From an uncultured Lachnospiraceae bacterium (GTDB lineage Bacteria; Bacillota; Clostridia; Lachnospirales; Lachnospiraceae): 64,000 nucleotides of DNA. This document shows, piece after piece, positions 1 through 9,148 of this stretch. Each line of letters opens with the position of its first letter. Position 1 is the first letter of the stretch. The stretch is from positions 33,808 through 97,807 of the forward strand of contig CANRWO010000007.1 in assembly GCA_947643615.1 (NCBI GenBank), written 5' to 3'. Under the pieces are notes generated by a model. The model was not told the origin of the DNA, made no database searches, and worked only from the letters and a program-made list of their open reading frames with translations. The translations under genes and the position numbers were made by a program.

Positions 1-214
1 CAAACCGGTCCGCAAATCGCCCTGTCGTCAACCAGAAGTCCAGCATTGCATCCGTCAGACTGCACATTTCTTTTTCATCAAATACCCGGGAAGCATAAGT
101 GATCCTGTCCCCCGGTTTGAATTCCTCTTTTTTCTCTTTGTAAGCATGATAGTAGTCCGTCACCATTTGTCTGATCTGTTCCCGAGCCTGCTCCTCGCTT
201 GTCCAGTAATTCAT
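1..214 (-). CDS. rfbH: CDP-4-keto-6-deoxyglucose-3-dehydrase RfbH, N-terminal part (runs off left edge)
   Basis: Only the first 71 codons are in the window. The ATG at 214 follows a TTAGGAGGAG ribosome site at 221-230. The translation contains the stretch RVFDEKEM followed by LDFWLTTGRFADRF, which I recognise from the beginning of RfbH/AscC-type PLP- and [2Fe-2S]-dependent dehydrases, the E1 enzymes that remove the C3 hydroxyl of CDP-4-keto-6-deoxyglucose. The catalytic core (PLP site, cluster cysteines) lies outside the window. It is the last visible gene of a unit that contains rfbF and rfbG 25 bp upstream, which supports the call. RfbH normally needs a ferredoxin-type reductase partner (E3); none is visible here and it could lie beyond the left edge. 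Identification is from a short N-terminal segment plus context. Confidence 0.8.
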   Translation of the reverse strand, partial: MNYWTSEEQAREQIRQMVTDYYHAYKEKKEEFKPGDRITYASRVFDEKEMCSLTDAMLDFWLTTGRFADRF

Positions 215-239
215 CTGTTACTCCTCCTAAACTATGATA

Positions 240-1310
240 TCATCTTACAATCTCTTCCGCGGACAAAAACTCCTGTATCTGTCTGTCCATACATACCGCC
301 GCATCCTCTCCGGCAAGCCAGCACTTGGTCCATTCCACCGTGCGGGCAACGGCAGCTTCCAGATTCCACCTCGGCCTCCAGCCAAAAGTGGCCTTTAACC
401 GGGAACAATCCAGTTTCAAAAAATTCGCCTCGTGGGGACCGCCGTCGCTCTGATTCATCCATCCTGCTCCCTCTCCCCACTCCTTCACAAACAAATCAGC
501 CAGATCACCGGTCTGGCAGCAATCCTCCTCATCAGGACCTACATTATAACTCCCTGCATATCTGCCGTCCTGATACTGCATGGCAGCAATCATCAGATAC
601 GCATATACCGGTTCCAATACATGCTGATACGGGCGCGTGGAATAAGGGTTGCGAAGTACAATCTGTTTTTTATCCATCGCTGCCCTGACACAGTCAGGAA
701 TGATTCTGTCCTGCGCAAAGTCTCCTCCCCCGATCACATTTCCCGCTCTGGCAGTAGAAACCGCCACGGTTCCCTCCGGGAAAAAAGAGCATCGGTAACT
801 GTGGGTCACCAGCTCTGAACATGACTTGGAATTAGAATAGGGATCCTGTCCGTTGAGTTCCTCATTCTCCCGATAACCCCACTCCCATTCTCTGTTTCGG
901 TAAACCTTATCTGTAGTAACATTCACAAAGGACTTTACGCAGGAGCTATTTCTGATGCATTCCAGAATATGAACCGTTCCCATGACGTTCGTCTCATAGG
1001 TAGCTGCCGGATTTTTATAACTTTCGCGCACAAGCGGCTGCGCGGCAAGATGCAGAACAATCTCTGGCTGTGCTTCGTCAAACGCTCTTTTCAGGCTCTC
1101 ATAATCCCTGATATCGCCGAGCCGGGAACGCATTTGTCTCTCCATGCCGGAAATCTCAAACAAATTCGGGGAAGTGGGCGGCTCCAGCGCATAACCCGAC
1201 ACCTGCGCTCCCAGATTCATCAGCATTCTGCTCAGCCATGTCCCCTTGAAACCTGTGTGTCCGGTTATGAATACTCGTTTTCCCCGATAAAATCCAATGT
1301 CAAATTCCAT
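240..1310 (-). CDS. rfbG: CDP-glucose 4,6-dehydratase
   Basis: A 356-residue extended SDR enzyme that converts CDP-glucose to CDP-4-keto-6-deoxyglucose in the cytoplasm. The NAD-binding motif GHTGFKG lies near residue 17, VTTDKVY near 130 and the catalytic Tyr-x3-Lys as YSNSK near 160; the GHTGFKGTWL variant is typical of RfbG and different from the GGAGFIG of dTDP-glucose dehydratase. The frame is open upstream to a GTG at 1322, but that codon abuts the GGAGGA ribosome site, so the ATG at 1310 is preferred. It sits 21 bp downstream of rfbF and 25 bp upstream of rfbH, the conserved rfbFGH order of 3,6-dideoxyhexose pathways. Nothing is missing or broken. Confidence 0.93.
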   Translation of the reverse strand: MEFDIGFYRGKRVFITGHTGFKGTWLSRMLMNLGAQVSGYALEPPTSPNLFEISGMERQMRSRLGDIRDYESLKRAFDEAQPEIVLHLAAQPLVRESYKNPAATYETNVMGTVHILECIRNSSCVKSFVNVTTDKVYRNREWEWGYRENEELNGQDPYSNSKSCSELVTHSYRCSFFPEGTVAVSTARAGNVIGGGDFAQDRIIPDCVRAAMDKKQIVLRNPYSTRPYQHVLEPVYAYLMIAAMQYQDGRYAGSYNVGPDEEDCCQTGDLADLFVKEWGEGAGWMNQSDGGPHEANFLKLDCSRLKATFGWRPRWNLEAAVARTVEWTKCWLAGEDAAVCMDRQIQEFLSAEEIVR

Positions 1311-1331
1311 CTTGTCTCTCACTCCTCCGCC

Positions 1332-2111
1332 TTATTTATCCCACAGCTTCCAGGGAGCCTCCCCTTCAGCCCACAGATTCTCCAATAAATCCTTTTCTCT
1401 CTTTGTATCCATGCACTGCCAAAAGCCTTTGTGATAAAAGCTTTTTAACTCTCCATCCTCCGCCAGTCTCCGCATAGGCTCCCGCTCAAAAACGGTGTTG
1501 TCGTCCTCCAGATATTCAAATACCTCGGGATTACATATCATAAATCCACCGTTGACCACGGTCTGGTCCTTGTCGTCCTTCTCGCGGAATGAAGTGACCG
1601 TGTTATCAGCATCGATATCCAGAACACCCTTCTGCTGTGCGATATTGACAGTAGTCAGCGTCACATGCTTCCCATGCTGCCTGTGAAATGCCATCAGCGC
1701 GTCAATATCTACATTTGACACCGCATCCCCATAGGTCAGATGGAACGATTCGTCTCCGATATATTTCTGTATACGTTTAATACGTCCTCCCGTCATGGTG
1801 TTAAGTCCGGTATCCACAATCGTTACTTTCCATTTTTCCGTGCGCTTATCATGCACAATCATCTCATTTCCCCTGGTAAAATCAAAAGTGATATCCGAGG
1901 CATGCAGAAAATAATCGGCGAACCATTCCTTGATCACATGCTGCTTGTATCCCGCACAGACCACAAATTCATCAACGCCGTAAGCGGAATAGATTTTCAT
2001 GATATGCCATAAGATAGGCATCTCTCCTATTTCCAGCATCGGTTTCGGTTTTAAATGTGATTCCTCCGATATTCTTGTTCCATAACCTCCCGCCAAAATC
2101 ACTGCTTTCAT
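1332..2111 (-). CDS. rfbF: Glucose-1-phosphate cytidylyltransferase
   Basis: A 259-residue nucleotidyltransferase that makes CDP-glucose from CTP and glucose-1-phosphate, the first step of the CDP-dideoxyhexose route. It begins MKAVILAGGYGTRISEE with the nucleotide-binding loop GGYGTR and the PKPM motif; VNGGFMICNPEVF occurs near residue 185 as in RfbF proteins. Length equals the family norm (about 257). The ATG at 2111 follows GGAGGGG. It is 14 bp downstream of a glycosyltransferase gene and 21 bp upstream of rfbG, so rfbFGH are surely co-transcribed. The glucose-1-phosphate substrate could come from the phosphoglucomutase encoded at 43834-45555. Confidence 0.93.
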   Translation of the reverse strand: MKAVILAGGYGTRISEESHLKPKPMLEIGEMPILWHIMKIYSAYGVDEFVVCAGYKQHVIKEWFADYFLHASDITFDFTRGNEMIVHDKRTEKWKVTIVDTGLNTMTGGRIKRIQKYIGDESFHLTYGDAVSNVDIDALMAFHRQHGKHVTLTTVNIAQQKGVLDIDADNTVTSFREKDDKDQTVVNGGFMICNPEVFEYLEDDNTVFEREPMRRLAEDGELKSFYHKGFWQCMDTKREKDLLENLWAEGEAPWKLWDK

Positions 2112-2125
2112 CTTCTCGCCCCTCC

Positions 2126-3427
2126 TCAGTCGCGGTAACCCAGCTCATAACTAATCATCTTGTAAAATTCCTGAGAATAAAATATATGTGTTTTATCCAT
2201 TCCCCGCTTCTCTAACAGTCCGAGAACATCCTGCGCATTCTGCTCCTGCAGCGACACTGCCACCCCGGTCCGCGCATTTAAATCAATTGCATCTACCGCG
2301 TACAGAGGATGGTTCATGTAAGATGATTTCCCCTGCGCATCAGATACGCAAAATCCCTCAAATGCAAACTGCTCGCGGTCGAAGTACATTGCATAAACAG
2401 CTCCTACCCGGCCCGCCCCGTACAGGAATATTTTGTCATGCGCTTTTCTGAAGCTTTCCAACGCCTTCAGCATACGTTTTTTTCTGTTGTCATAGTTTCT
2501 CTGTAAGCAGAACCTGGGCGTGACAGAAAGCATAAGCAGACGTCCTCTAGAAACCGCACACACTCTGTTCCATACGAAAAAATATTTGAGGAAAATCCCA
2601 AAATCGAAAATTCCCTCCATCCTCAATTGGCGAAAACGCTGGATACTTCCCAGACTGTATCTTCCGCCCTTGAAAATGGCACCCTCCTTGTCCGTATATA
2701 GATTGGGAAGACCTTCTATCACCTGTACCCATGACTCACAAATAATATAGAATACAATTTTGTACCAGCCCGATGCTCTTTTGTAAACACTGCTGCGGTA
2801 TTCCCTATCCTCCAGAGAGACATGTGCCCCGCTAAACTCCGAAAGCTTTAAAATTTGATGAAACATAAAGCTCACATGTGGGAAATCAACAATCTTGTCT
2901 CTAAGGTATTCCTCCTTATTCCAGTCTTTGCCTGACAATACGGTATCCACTTTCAGGATGGATGCCCCCAGAAGCGACATTCCCCATGCGCAGTCAGCAA
3001 AAAATGAATTTGCATCCGAATAAGTCTTGGAACCGACATGATACAGATCCCTTGGATCCACAGCGACTACATCACAATCCGCTTTGAGCGCATTCATTAT
3101 CTTTTCAATCGCGCTCCGGGTAAATTGAACGGAATCACTGCATATCCACAGGTAATCGTAGGTTTCAAGCGGATAACCAAAACCCTCATATATTTTAAAG
3201 CATTTTTCACCTGTATGCATATCCGGGGAAAGCCTGATATAATGTAGTCTGTCCCGATATTGTCCCTGTACCTCTATGGCAAACTGCTCCACTGCATTAT
3301 TTTTGCTGGAATCAAATAGATAAATGTCGATTCCGTATTCTAAATAATACGAAGCACAAGTCTCGATTAGATCCCTGATGCAGTCGCATCTCTCATATGT
3401 AGGAATACATAACGCCACTCTTTTCAT
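2126..3427 (-). CDS. Glycosyltransferase (GT2-like) with C-terminal Rossmann-like domain
   Basis: 433 residues. It starts MKRVALCIPTYERCDCI, the first strand of a GT-A (GT2-like) fold, with LFDSS near residue 59 and the aspartate-containing WICSDSVQF near 115 replacing the usual DxD. The last 110 residues contain LYGAGRVGAVYA, a glycine-rich dinucleotide-binding-like loop, followed by strands as in NAD- or CoA-binding domains. Two neighbours (3424-4797 and 5810-7081) have the same two-domain plan and are clear paralogues. Its start overlaps the previous gene by ATGA, so translation is probably coupled. Donor and acceptor are unknown; given rfbFGH beside it, a CDP-dideoxyhexose or related donor is possible. 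The role of the C-terminal domain is not known to me. Confidence 0.7.
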   Translation of the reverse strand: MKRVALCIPTYERCDCIRDLIETCASYYLEYGIDIYLFDSSKNNAVEQFAIEVQGQYRDRLHYIRLSPDMHTGEKCFKIYEGFGYPLETYDYLWICSDSVQFTRSAIEKIMNALKADCDVVAVDPRDLYHVGSKTYSDANSFFADCAWGMSLLGASILKVDTVLSGKDWNKEEYLRDKIVDFPHVSFMFHQILKLSEFSGAHVSLEDREYRSSVYKRASGWYKIVFYIICESWVQVIEGLPNLYTDKEGAIFKGGRYSLGSIQRFRQLRMEGIFDFGIFLKYFFVWNRVCAVSRGRLLMLSVTPRFCLQRNYDNRKKRMLKALESFRKAHDKIFLYGAGRVGAVYAMYFDREQFAFEGFCVSDAQGKSSYMNHPLYAVDAIDLNARTGVAVSLQEQNAQDVLGLLEKRGMDKTHIFYSQEFYKMISYELGYRD

Positions 3428-4797
3428 CTATACTCCGATCTACCCGACAGTACAGGTGCGTTCTTTTCGCATGAATCGGCAACATAGATATAGTAGATGT
3501 GACTTCTCTCCACTCCCTGATCCACAAGACTGCTCACAATAAACGGCTGCCATGTGAGAAGGCTGATCACCACAAGACAATTATCCAATGAGACATCGCC
3601 AGGTCTGAGAACCGGCAAATTACAGCAAAGCCAGCCGGCCTGTGCCTCCTTGTCCAGAATCCCCCGTACAATGATCCCGTGCTCTGCCAGACACTCGGCT
3701 AATATCTGTCCGCCTTTACCGGCGCCGTAGAGATACAGGCCTCCCTGACAACATTCTGATAATGTTTTGATCTCTTCAATTTTCTGCCGGCACAGCACTT
3801 CAAATTCTTTTTTCTCAATCGCCTGCTCCTGTTCAAGAACACTGTCTAATTCTTCATCGGACGCACAGGCAAACGCTTTCAATCGTTCCCCATAGGGGGT
3901 ACACCTCGCCAGCATGCCATTGTCTCTATACTTTTTGTATGTATCGTAGTTTAAATCACCGCTTTTACGCGCAGCACAGCAGAGAGTCGGAAGATCGTGC
4001 GCTAAATATTTCCAGGTCTCCCGGATCACTCTGTCCGTACAATGATACTTATCTGACAACGCATCCAGCAAATTACACAAATCTTCTATCCAGCAGTGAT
4101 AGTATCTGGAAAACCAACTGGGCACCTTTTTATCCGGTTTGATATTAACAATTGGAAGAAACGAAAAAAAGGCTTTGTATTCTTTAAGAAAAAACATTTC
4201 CAGAAAATACCCGATCCAGCCGAACGCATAATTATCTTTATACTTTGAATCACATATCTCCCGCAGTTCTTTATCTGATTTCAGCGGTTCAAACAAAGCC
4301 GTTTTATAGATGGATAAACCCAGACAGGTAATAGAAACAAAGCAATCTCTCAGAAACTGCTCCTTGTCTGTATAGATCCTTCCATCATTCTCTTCATTTT
4401 TGATGCAGCCAAGTACCACATAATCGATATCCTTCTTTAAAACAGGAAATACTGTTCTGTCCAGCATTTCAAAATCGGGATATCTGGTATCCCCGGACAC
4501 CCACACATATTTTGAAGTTGAATACAATAGGGGAAGCATAGGCTTGTATCCCAGATGTGTTTCGGAATCCGCGCGATGGTATTCCATCGATGCATCGCCC
4601 TTTTGTAGCTTAAAAGAATGAATATAGTTTTCCGTATCGTCATTTGTGGAGCTATCCCAGATACTGATCACAATATTTCGCTCGCGGGCCTGCTCATAAC
4701 ATTTGTCCAGCCACTCTGCGACAAATTCACACCTGTTATAGGTTGCTATGGCTATTTCTAACTCTCCCGAATCAAATAATACCATTCCGTCCGTCAT
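3424..4797 (-). CDS. Glycosyltransferase (GT2-like) with C-terminal Rossmann-like domain
   Basis: About 457 residues, paralogous to the genes at 2126-3427 and 5810-7081. IAIATYNRCEFVAEW opens the GT-A domain near residue 15, WDSSTNDDTENYI follows near 50 and WVSGDTRYPD near 105. The C-terminal third carries LYLYGAGKGGQILAECL, a glycine-rich Rossmann-like loop. The start is uncertain: GTG at 4800 and ATG at 4797 both lie downstream of AAAGGAG/GGGG, and another ATG is at 4785. Any of these overlaps the end of the upstream reductase gene. The last codons overlap the next gene by four bases (ATGA). Function beyond sugar transfer cannot be set from sequence. Confidence 0.68.
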   Translation of the reverse strand: MTDGMVLFDSGELEIAIATYNRCEFVAEWLDKCYEQARERNIVISIWDSSTNDDTENYIHSFKLQKGDASMEYHRADSETHLGYKPMLPLLYSTSKYVWVSGDTRYPDFEMLDRTVFPVLKKDIDYVVLGCIKNEENDGRIYTDKEQFLRDCFVSITCLGLSIYKTALFEPLKSDKELREICDSKYKDNYAFGWIGYFLEMFFLKEYKAFFSFLPIVNIKPDKKVPSWFSRYYHCWIEDLCNLLDALSDKYHCTDRVIRETWKYLAHDLPTLCCAARKSGDLNYDTYKKYRDNGMLARCTPYGERLKAFACASDEELDSVLEQEQAIEKKEFEVLCRQKIEEIKTLSECCQGGLYLYGAGKGGQILAECLAEHGIIVRGILDKEAQAGWLCCNLPVLRPGDVSLDNCLVVISLLTWQPFIVSSLVDQGVERSHIYYIYVADSCEKNAPVLSGRSEYR

Positions 4798-5725
4798 CAC
4801 AACCGATCCCCTTCTCCTTTAAATATGCTATTGTTTTGATGATCCCTTCCTCAAAACCAATCCTCGGGTAAAATCCAGTGTCCTCAGTAAGTTCATTGAT
4901 ATTGACACAAGAGCTGAATGTCCGTTCCGACATCGCGGGCAGTTCCCCGATGCCTAAGTCCAGAGCCGGATCGATCAGATCCCTTATCTTTTCAATATAA
5001 ACCCTTAAAGGCATATATTTTCCGGATCCTATTCCATAAATCCTGCCTGCTCTTCCAAGCTCACCGATCAGGCGGATTGCGCGAACCACCTCCGCAACAT
5101 ACAAAAAATCCCACATTTGCTCTAAATGACCGTACCGGGGTTTCTCCCCCTTCAGCAAGGTCCGAATTGTATAAGTGATGATATTATTATCGTCTCTGCG
5201 CTCTCCAAAGGTACTAGGGATCACCAGCCAGATAAAAGGCTGCCCCAATTGCCGCGCCCTGACCTCAAGAAAATAATGCGCCGATACTTTCGCCGCCCCA
5301 TACATGTCATTAGGGGACTGTTTTGCGTTTACATCCATAATGTCCTCACAGAAGACATATTCCGCAACGGTACCCGCCGCAAGAAATTTTCCGCATCTGA
5401 TCCTGCTGCATATATCCAGCGCATGTAGTGACATGTTTATATTATTCAGTTGAAGCTCCACCTCATTCTTGTACTCGGACGAGACTCCGGCCCATCCCAG
5501 ATGGAAAAATGCTTCATAGGCCCCGTTCGGATCAAACTCTTCTCCTGTCAGTCTTTCAACAGGCTTTTCTACAATGGTACAATTGTGATGACAGAGAATT
5601 TCCTCCGGAAGCCTGCTGCGGTCTCTCACAACAGCGGTAACCTCTATCTGATTCTCCAGCAATTCCTGAATAAGCCAGCTACCTATAAATCCAGTTCCAC
5701 CTGTCACAATCACCCTTTTCATCAT
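4772..5725 (-). CDS. NAD-dependent epimerase/dehydratase, probable CDP-4-ketohexose reductase (RfbJ-like)
   Basis: A 317-residue extended SDR protein with GGTGFIGSWL at residues 9-18 and a catalytic YGAAK near 145. The family reduces or epimerises nucleotide-activated sugars. In Salmonella and Yersinia dideoxyhexose clusters an SDR reductase of this size (RfbJ, RfbS, Prt) performs the last, stereochemistry-setting C4 reduction to CDP-abequose or CDP-paratose. That role is inferred here from the rfbFGH genes 3 kb downstream in the same unit; the sequence alone does not separate reductase from epimerase. AGGAG precedes a double ATG at 5725/5722. It overlaps the downstream glycosyltransferase gene by about 26 bases. 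Confidence 0.7.
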   Translation of the reverse strand: MMKRVIVTGGTGFIGSWLIQELLENQIEVTAVVRDRSRLPEEILCHHNCTIVEKPVERLTGEEFDPNGAYEAFFHLGWAGVSSEYKNEVELQLNNINMSLHALDICSRIRCGKFLAAGTVAEYVFCEDIMDVNAKQSPNDMYGAAKVSAHYFLEVRARQLGQPFIWLVIPSTFGERRDDNNIITYTIRTLLKGEKPRYGHLEQMWDFLYVAEVVRAIRLIGELGRAGRIYGIGSGKYMPLRVYIEKIRDLIDPALDLGIGELPAMSERTFSSCVNINELTEDTGFYPRIGFEEGIIKTIAYLKEKGIGCDDGRNGII

Positions 5726-5809
5726 GCACTCCTATCTTCAATTATACTGTAAGCGCAGTTTCATGTCCACCACAAATGCAGCACGCCGGACAATCATATC
5801 AAAAAATGC

Positions 5810-7081
5810 TCACTCAAATATCTCCCATTCAACCTGACTGCCGCCCGCCCGAAGGGTGTCAAGATATTTGCCCACCTCCAGTGCCCCGCTTGTCAGGATC
5901 GCAATAAATACAAAACAGCGCTTATCCTTCACATATGCCGCAGCCTCAGATACCGGATGATCCAATAAGGTTTCAGGGTTTCCCTCCCGGTTGGTAACCA
6001 GGAATCCGTCATATTCCAGATTCAGATTATCCAACAGATTGGCGCATTCTACGGCATGTCTGCCGGCTCCAAAAATAAGCACGGATGCCTTTAGGGCGCG
6101 CGCTTTTTGAACCTGACTGATCACCTTATTACAGTACAGATACTTCGATACGGCAAACGGAAGACAGGCAATCAACAGATTCTTCCGATAATCCTCCGGT
6201 CTGATCTGCGCCAGCCATTTCCTGTATTTTCTAAATGCTTTCAAACCATACTGCCCGCTGCGTTTGTAAAAAATCATTTTGTATGTGGATAAAAACCACT
6301 TATCCTGTGTCAGCAGCGCTTTTCCTTTGCAGTGATAAACCTCCGGGAGCATATTGATAATACTGCCCCAGCATTCCGTACATATCCGGATCGTCTCACC
6401 GTCCCAGCTTGTCTTCTCATTTCTCAGAAAATCAATAAAACTTTCCCTCTCCAGCTCCAGACGGCATGCCTTGAAACCGGGAATCTGAGCCGCACGCTCA
6501 AAATAGAAGCCTATATGTGAATGATTGATGGTTCGGGGAGACAGAAATTTATCCTCCATCAGCTGCCAGTCCACCCCTCTGAGAAAGGTTCTTGTATTGA
6601 CTATGGATGCACCAAAGCTATTTAACGGCCATGCCCCCATAAGAAGAAATTCATCCAAATCCGCCGTCTCCGTCAAACCATTTCGGGAACACTGCAGATT
6701 CATAATATAAAAATCGTATTCCTTCGCCAGTTCTCCCTTTATAAAGTCCAGAGCAGAACCGTTCAGACAGACGGTATGATCATGGATCAGCCAGACAAAA
6801 TCATATTCTGACTCTCCCATCTCACGCCAGATGGAGTATGCCTTTTTCGCCGAATGGACGCTGCTGTCCACATGCCGGTAGAAAACATTCCCGTATCCTT
6901 CCCGGATATAACGCTCCACCACCGCTTCCGTATCCTGCACCGTGCTGGAATCATAAATATAGCAGTCTATCCCATAATCTTTAAAGAAATCAATCTCCTC
7001 CTGCAGCACTCTCTCAATACACTCTGCCCGATTGTAGGTCGGAATGCACACACTCAGCCTGACATCTTCCTTAGCCTTCAT
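5810..7081 (-). CDS. Glycosyltransferase (GT2-like) with C-terminal Rossmann-like domain
   Basis: 423 residues, third member of the paralogous trio. LSVCIPTYNRAECIERV at residues 9-25 begins the GT-A domain, YIYDSSTVQDTE lies near 43-54 and VWLIHDHTV near 98 occupies the metal-binding position. The C-terminal domain shows VLIFGAGRHAVECANLL, a glycine-rich dinucleotide-type loop. It overlaps the SIS isomerase gene by 11 bases and is followed by an 84-bp spacer before the reductase gene. GAAGG lies immediately before the ATG, with AGGAG further upstream. Three copies of the same architecture in 5 kb suggest stepwise assembly of one oligosaccharide by related transferases. Confidence 0.7.
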   Translation of the reverse strand: MKAKEDVRLSVCIPTYNRAECIERVLQEEIDFFKDYGIDCYIYDSSTVQDTEAVVERYIREGYGNVFYRHVDSSVHSAKKAYSIWREMGESEYDFVWLIHDHTVCLNGSALDFIKGELAKEYDFYIMNLQCSRNGLTETADLDEFLLMGAWPLNSFGASIVNTRTFLRGVDWQLMEDKFLSPRTINHSHIGFYFERAAQIPGFKACRLELERESFIDFLRNEKTSWDGETIRICTECWGSIINMLPEVYHCKGKALLTQDKWFLSTYKMIFYKRSGQYGLKAFRKYRKWLAQIRPEDYRKNLLIACLPFAVSKYLYCNKVISQVQKARALKASVLIFGAGRHAVECANLLDNLNLEYDGFLVTNREGNPETLLDHPVSEAAAYVKDKRCFVFIAILTSGALEVGKYLDTLRAGGSQVEWEIFE

Positions 7082-7658
7082 CCTTCAAAATCTCTCCTAT
7101 ATGCCCACCGGGATGGTTTCTCTTAAACTGCTCTATGGGCAGCTCCATTTTCTTAGCGACCTGCATCGCCAGTCCCTGCAATACGATCAGATTCAAGGTG
7201 GAAGAATTATTAGGCATGATATTCCACAAATCTCCCTCGTGCTCCAGGCTCATTACGATACTGTTGGGAACTTCCCTGGTCAACGTGCTTTCCTTTTCAA
7301 ACGTCAGAAGCCACAGATTCACCTTTCGCTCCCGCAGCAGGCGTGCAAGATAGATGGATTCCGAAGTTTCCCCGCTTTTTGTAAGTATAATCACCATATC
7401 GCCGTCCTTGACGATGCCCATATCCCCATGAACCGCGGAATTGGTATGCAGAAAGTATGCGTCCAACCCCATGGAAATCATGGAACCCACAAACTTGTCA
7501 CAAAGAGGGACATTTTTGCCAAGCCCGGAAACTATTACCTTATGTCCTGCCTGAAGAGTGTCCACTGCCTCATGAACCCATCTCTCAAAGGCCTGCTCAT
7601 CAAGGGAATGAATGGAACGGTCAAACTCCTGTAACTGCTTTTCAAAATATTTAATCAC
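7071..7658 (-). CDS. SIS-domain sugar-phosphate isomerase (KpsF/GutQ-like)
   Basis: 195 residues, essentially one SIS domain. VIVSGLGKNVPLCDKFVGS near residue 40, the phosphate-binding TKSGETSESI near 90 and the C-terminal NHPGGHIG near 180 are the hallmarks of arabinose-5-phosphate isomerases of the KpsF/KdsD/GutQ type, but the CBS domains of KdsD are absent. It probably interconverts a ketose and an aldose phosphate to supply a sugar or polyol phosphate to the nucleotidyltransferase/kinase gene just upstream, with which it overlaps by ATGA (7655-7658). A GmhA-like phosphoheptose isomerase is an alternative, but the HPGGxIG tail favours the KpsF side. The substrate is unknown. Confidence 0.72.
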   Translation of the reverse strand: MIKYFEKQLQEFDRSIHSLDEQAFERWVHEAVDTLQAGHKVIVSGLGKNVPLCDKFVGSMISMGLDAYFLHTNSAVHGDMGIVKDGDMVIILTKSGETSESIYLARLLRERKVNLWLLTFEKESTLTREVPNSIVMSLEHEGDLWNIMPNNSSTLNLIVLQGLAMQVAKKMELPIEQFKRNHPGGHIGEILKDEG

Positions 7659-9142
7659 AATACATCCTCCAAATAATACAGTCCGTTATAGAAAGCACCG
7701 CAAACAGAATCATAATCCTGCCATGCGTATGTCGTCAGGGACAGCCAGATAATCGCATGCAATAATTTGATGGTTCTTTTGTCCGCGCCAGTCAGTCGGA
7801 AAAATTCTTCTTCCATGTCCTCCCATTGACTGGATACGATATTCAGCTCTACCTTTTCTTCTTCGATGACCAGTCGGAAATCTTTTAAATTAAACCGGTC
7901 ATAGTTTCCGGCCAGGGAATAATATAATTTTGCCCAATCGTACATGGGGTCGCCGTAAAGCTCTGTAAACCCGAAGTATCCCCGGGGATCGATCAATACC
8001 GGCGTCCCGTCCTCCCGGAGCATCATATTGGAAAAAGTACAGTCTCCGTGGATGAGCGCGAACTTTTCACATTCCAGGCTCTCAAGTGCCTTTTCCAGTT
8101 CTCTTTTATAAAAGAACACGTTGCGGCACGTTTTGCCATTTATATTCACTGTACGCCTGTCGGCAAAGGGAACCAGATCTCTGATCACGCTCAGGCGCTG
8201 CATTGTCTTATTAAAATACGCCTCTTTCAGGCTAAAGGAATCCGCCTCTGTCTCCACCGCACTGTGAAGCTTCCGCAATGCCGAAACAAGTTTTCCCAGT
8301 ATCTCCTTTTTCTGTGCATGGTCTAATCGGCACTCATAGATATTTTCCCCTTGAATGCGCTCCATTCTCAATGGATCGATTCCGTAAATCTGAGGCAGTA
8401 TCTCTATTTTCACTTCCCGGGCCGCTTTGTACCACGCACATTCACGAACAGCCAGCTTGCGGCCCTGCTCATCAATGCCTTCTTTGATCACCATATCGTC
8501 GGCAAAGGTCAGTCGGTTAAACGGCCGGCATTTTTCCTGTTCCAGCTTCCGGTACTCCTCCAGCACTCCGAATTCTCTGGTCCCTGCAAGACCAATTTCT
8601 TCAAATTCAAAGGATCTCTCCTGCATCCAGCGCACTAATTCACCGCTTTGGGGAACGTCCGCAAGCTTTTCTTTTTCCGTAAAAAGGAAGAATCCCGCCA
8701 CGCCGTGATCTGCAGAGCGCTCTTCCGACAGCCTGCCTTCCCTGTAACTCCATCTGCAGGGAAAGGTCTGGGAAATGCCGATATAATCTCTTTCCACCTC
8801 CGGCAAATGCAATGTTTCCGGTAAGATCAGGTCGGACCATACCAGCATAAACGGCGTGTGCTTTGGCAATAAGGCGAGTGCCTGCTTTACGCCGGCGCAG
8901 GTACCCGTCCCCTCTGCATCCACTACTTGATACTTTACCTTAGCAAAGCAGGAAAGATATTCGTGCAGCACTTCCTTTTTATAATCTGCAATAATCACAA
9001 ATTTCTTGTTAGGATATTTGTGAAATAAGTGGAACAGCATTGGGAGATTCTCTACCGGCACAAGCGCTTTCGGTTTATTCTTAGTCAAATATTCCAGCCG
9101 TGTACCTTTTCCGCCTGCCTGCACTACTATATAGTCTATCAT
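7655..9142 (-). CDS. Fused nucleotidyltransferase and APH-type kinase (LicC-LicA like)
   Basis: 495 residues with two enzymes in one chain. Residues 1 to about 220 form a sugar-phosphate/choline-phosphate nucleotidyltransferase: VVQAGGKGTRLEYLTKNKPKAL has the G-x-G-T-R loop and the NKPKAL motif of LicC-type CTP:phosphocholine cytidylyltransferases. Residues 220-495 form a choline/aminoglycoside kinase domain with the catalytic loop HGDCTFSNMM starting at residue 365 and the metal aspartate in LIDPRGYFG at 384-392. LicC and LicA catalyse successive steps of phosphocholine activation, and a fused LicCA is known in Treponema. A LicD-family gene lies 6 bp upstream, completing a licA-licC-licD set. 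The adjacent SIS isomerase also allows a sugar or polyol substrate, so choline is not certain. Confidence 0.7.
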   Translation of the reverse strand: MIDYIVVQAGGKGTRLEYLTKNKPKALVPVENLPMLFHLFHKYPNKKFVIIADYKKEVLHEYLSCFAKVKYQVVDAEGTGTCAGVKQALALLPKHTPFMLVWSDLILPETLHLPEVERDYIGISQTFPCRWSYREGRLSEERSADHGVAGFFLFTEKEKLADVPQSGELVRWMQERSFEFEEIGLAGTREFGVLEEYRKLEQEKCRPFNRLTFADDMVIKEGIDEQGRKLAVRECAWYKAAREVKIEILPQIYGIDPLRMERIQGENIYECRLDHAQKKEILGKLVSALRKLHSAVETEADSFSLKEAYFNKTMQRLSVIRDLVPFADRRTVNINGKTCRNVFFYKRELEKALESLECEKFALIHGDCTFSNMMLREDGTPVLIDPRGYFGFTELYGDPMYDWAKLYYSLAGNYDRFNLKDFRLVIEEEKVELNIVSSQWEDMEEEFFRLTGADKRTIKLLHAIIWLSLTTYAWQDYDSVCGAFYNGLYYLEDVL

Positions 9143-9148
9143 CTCCTG

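Noticed and set aside
240..1310. Call as dTDP-glucose 4,6-dehydratase
   Set aside because: The GHTGFKG motif and the rfbF/rfbH neighbours fit the CDP-glucose enzyme; the true dTDP enzyme is at 60209-61291.
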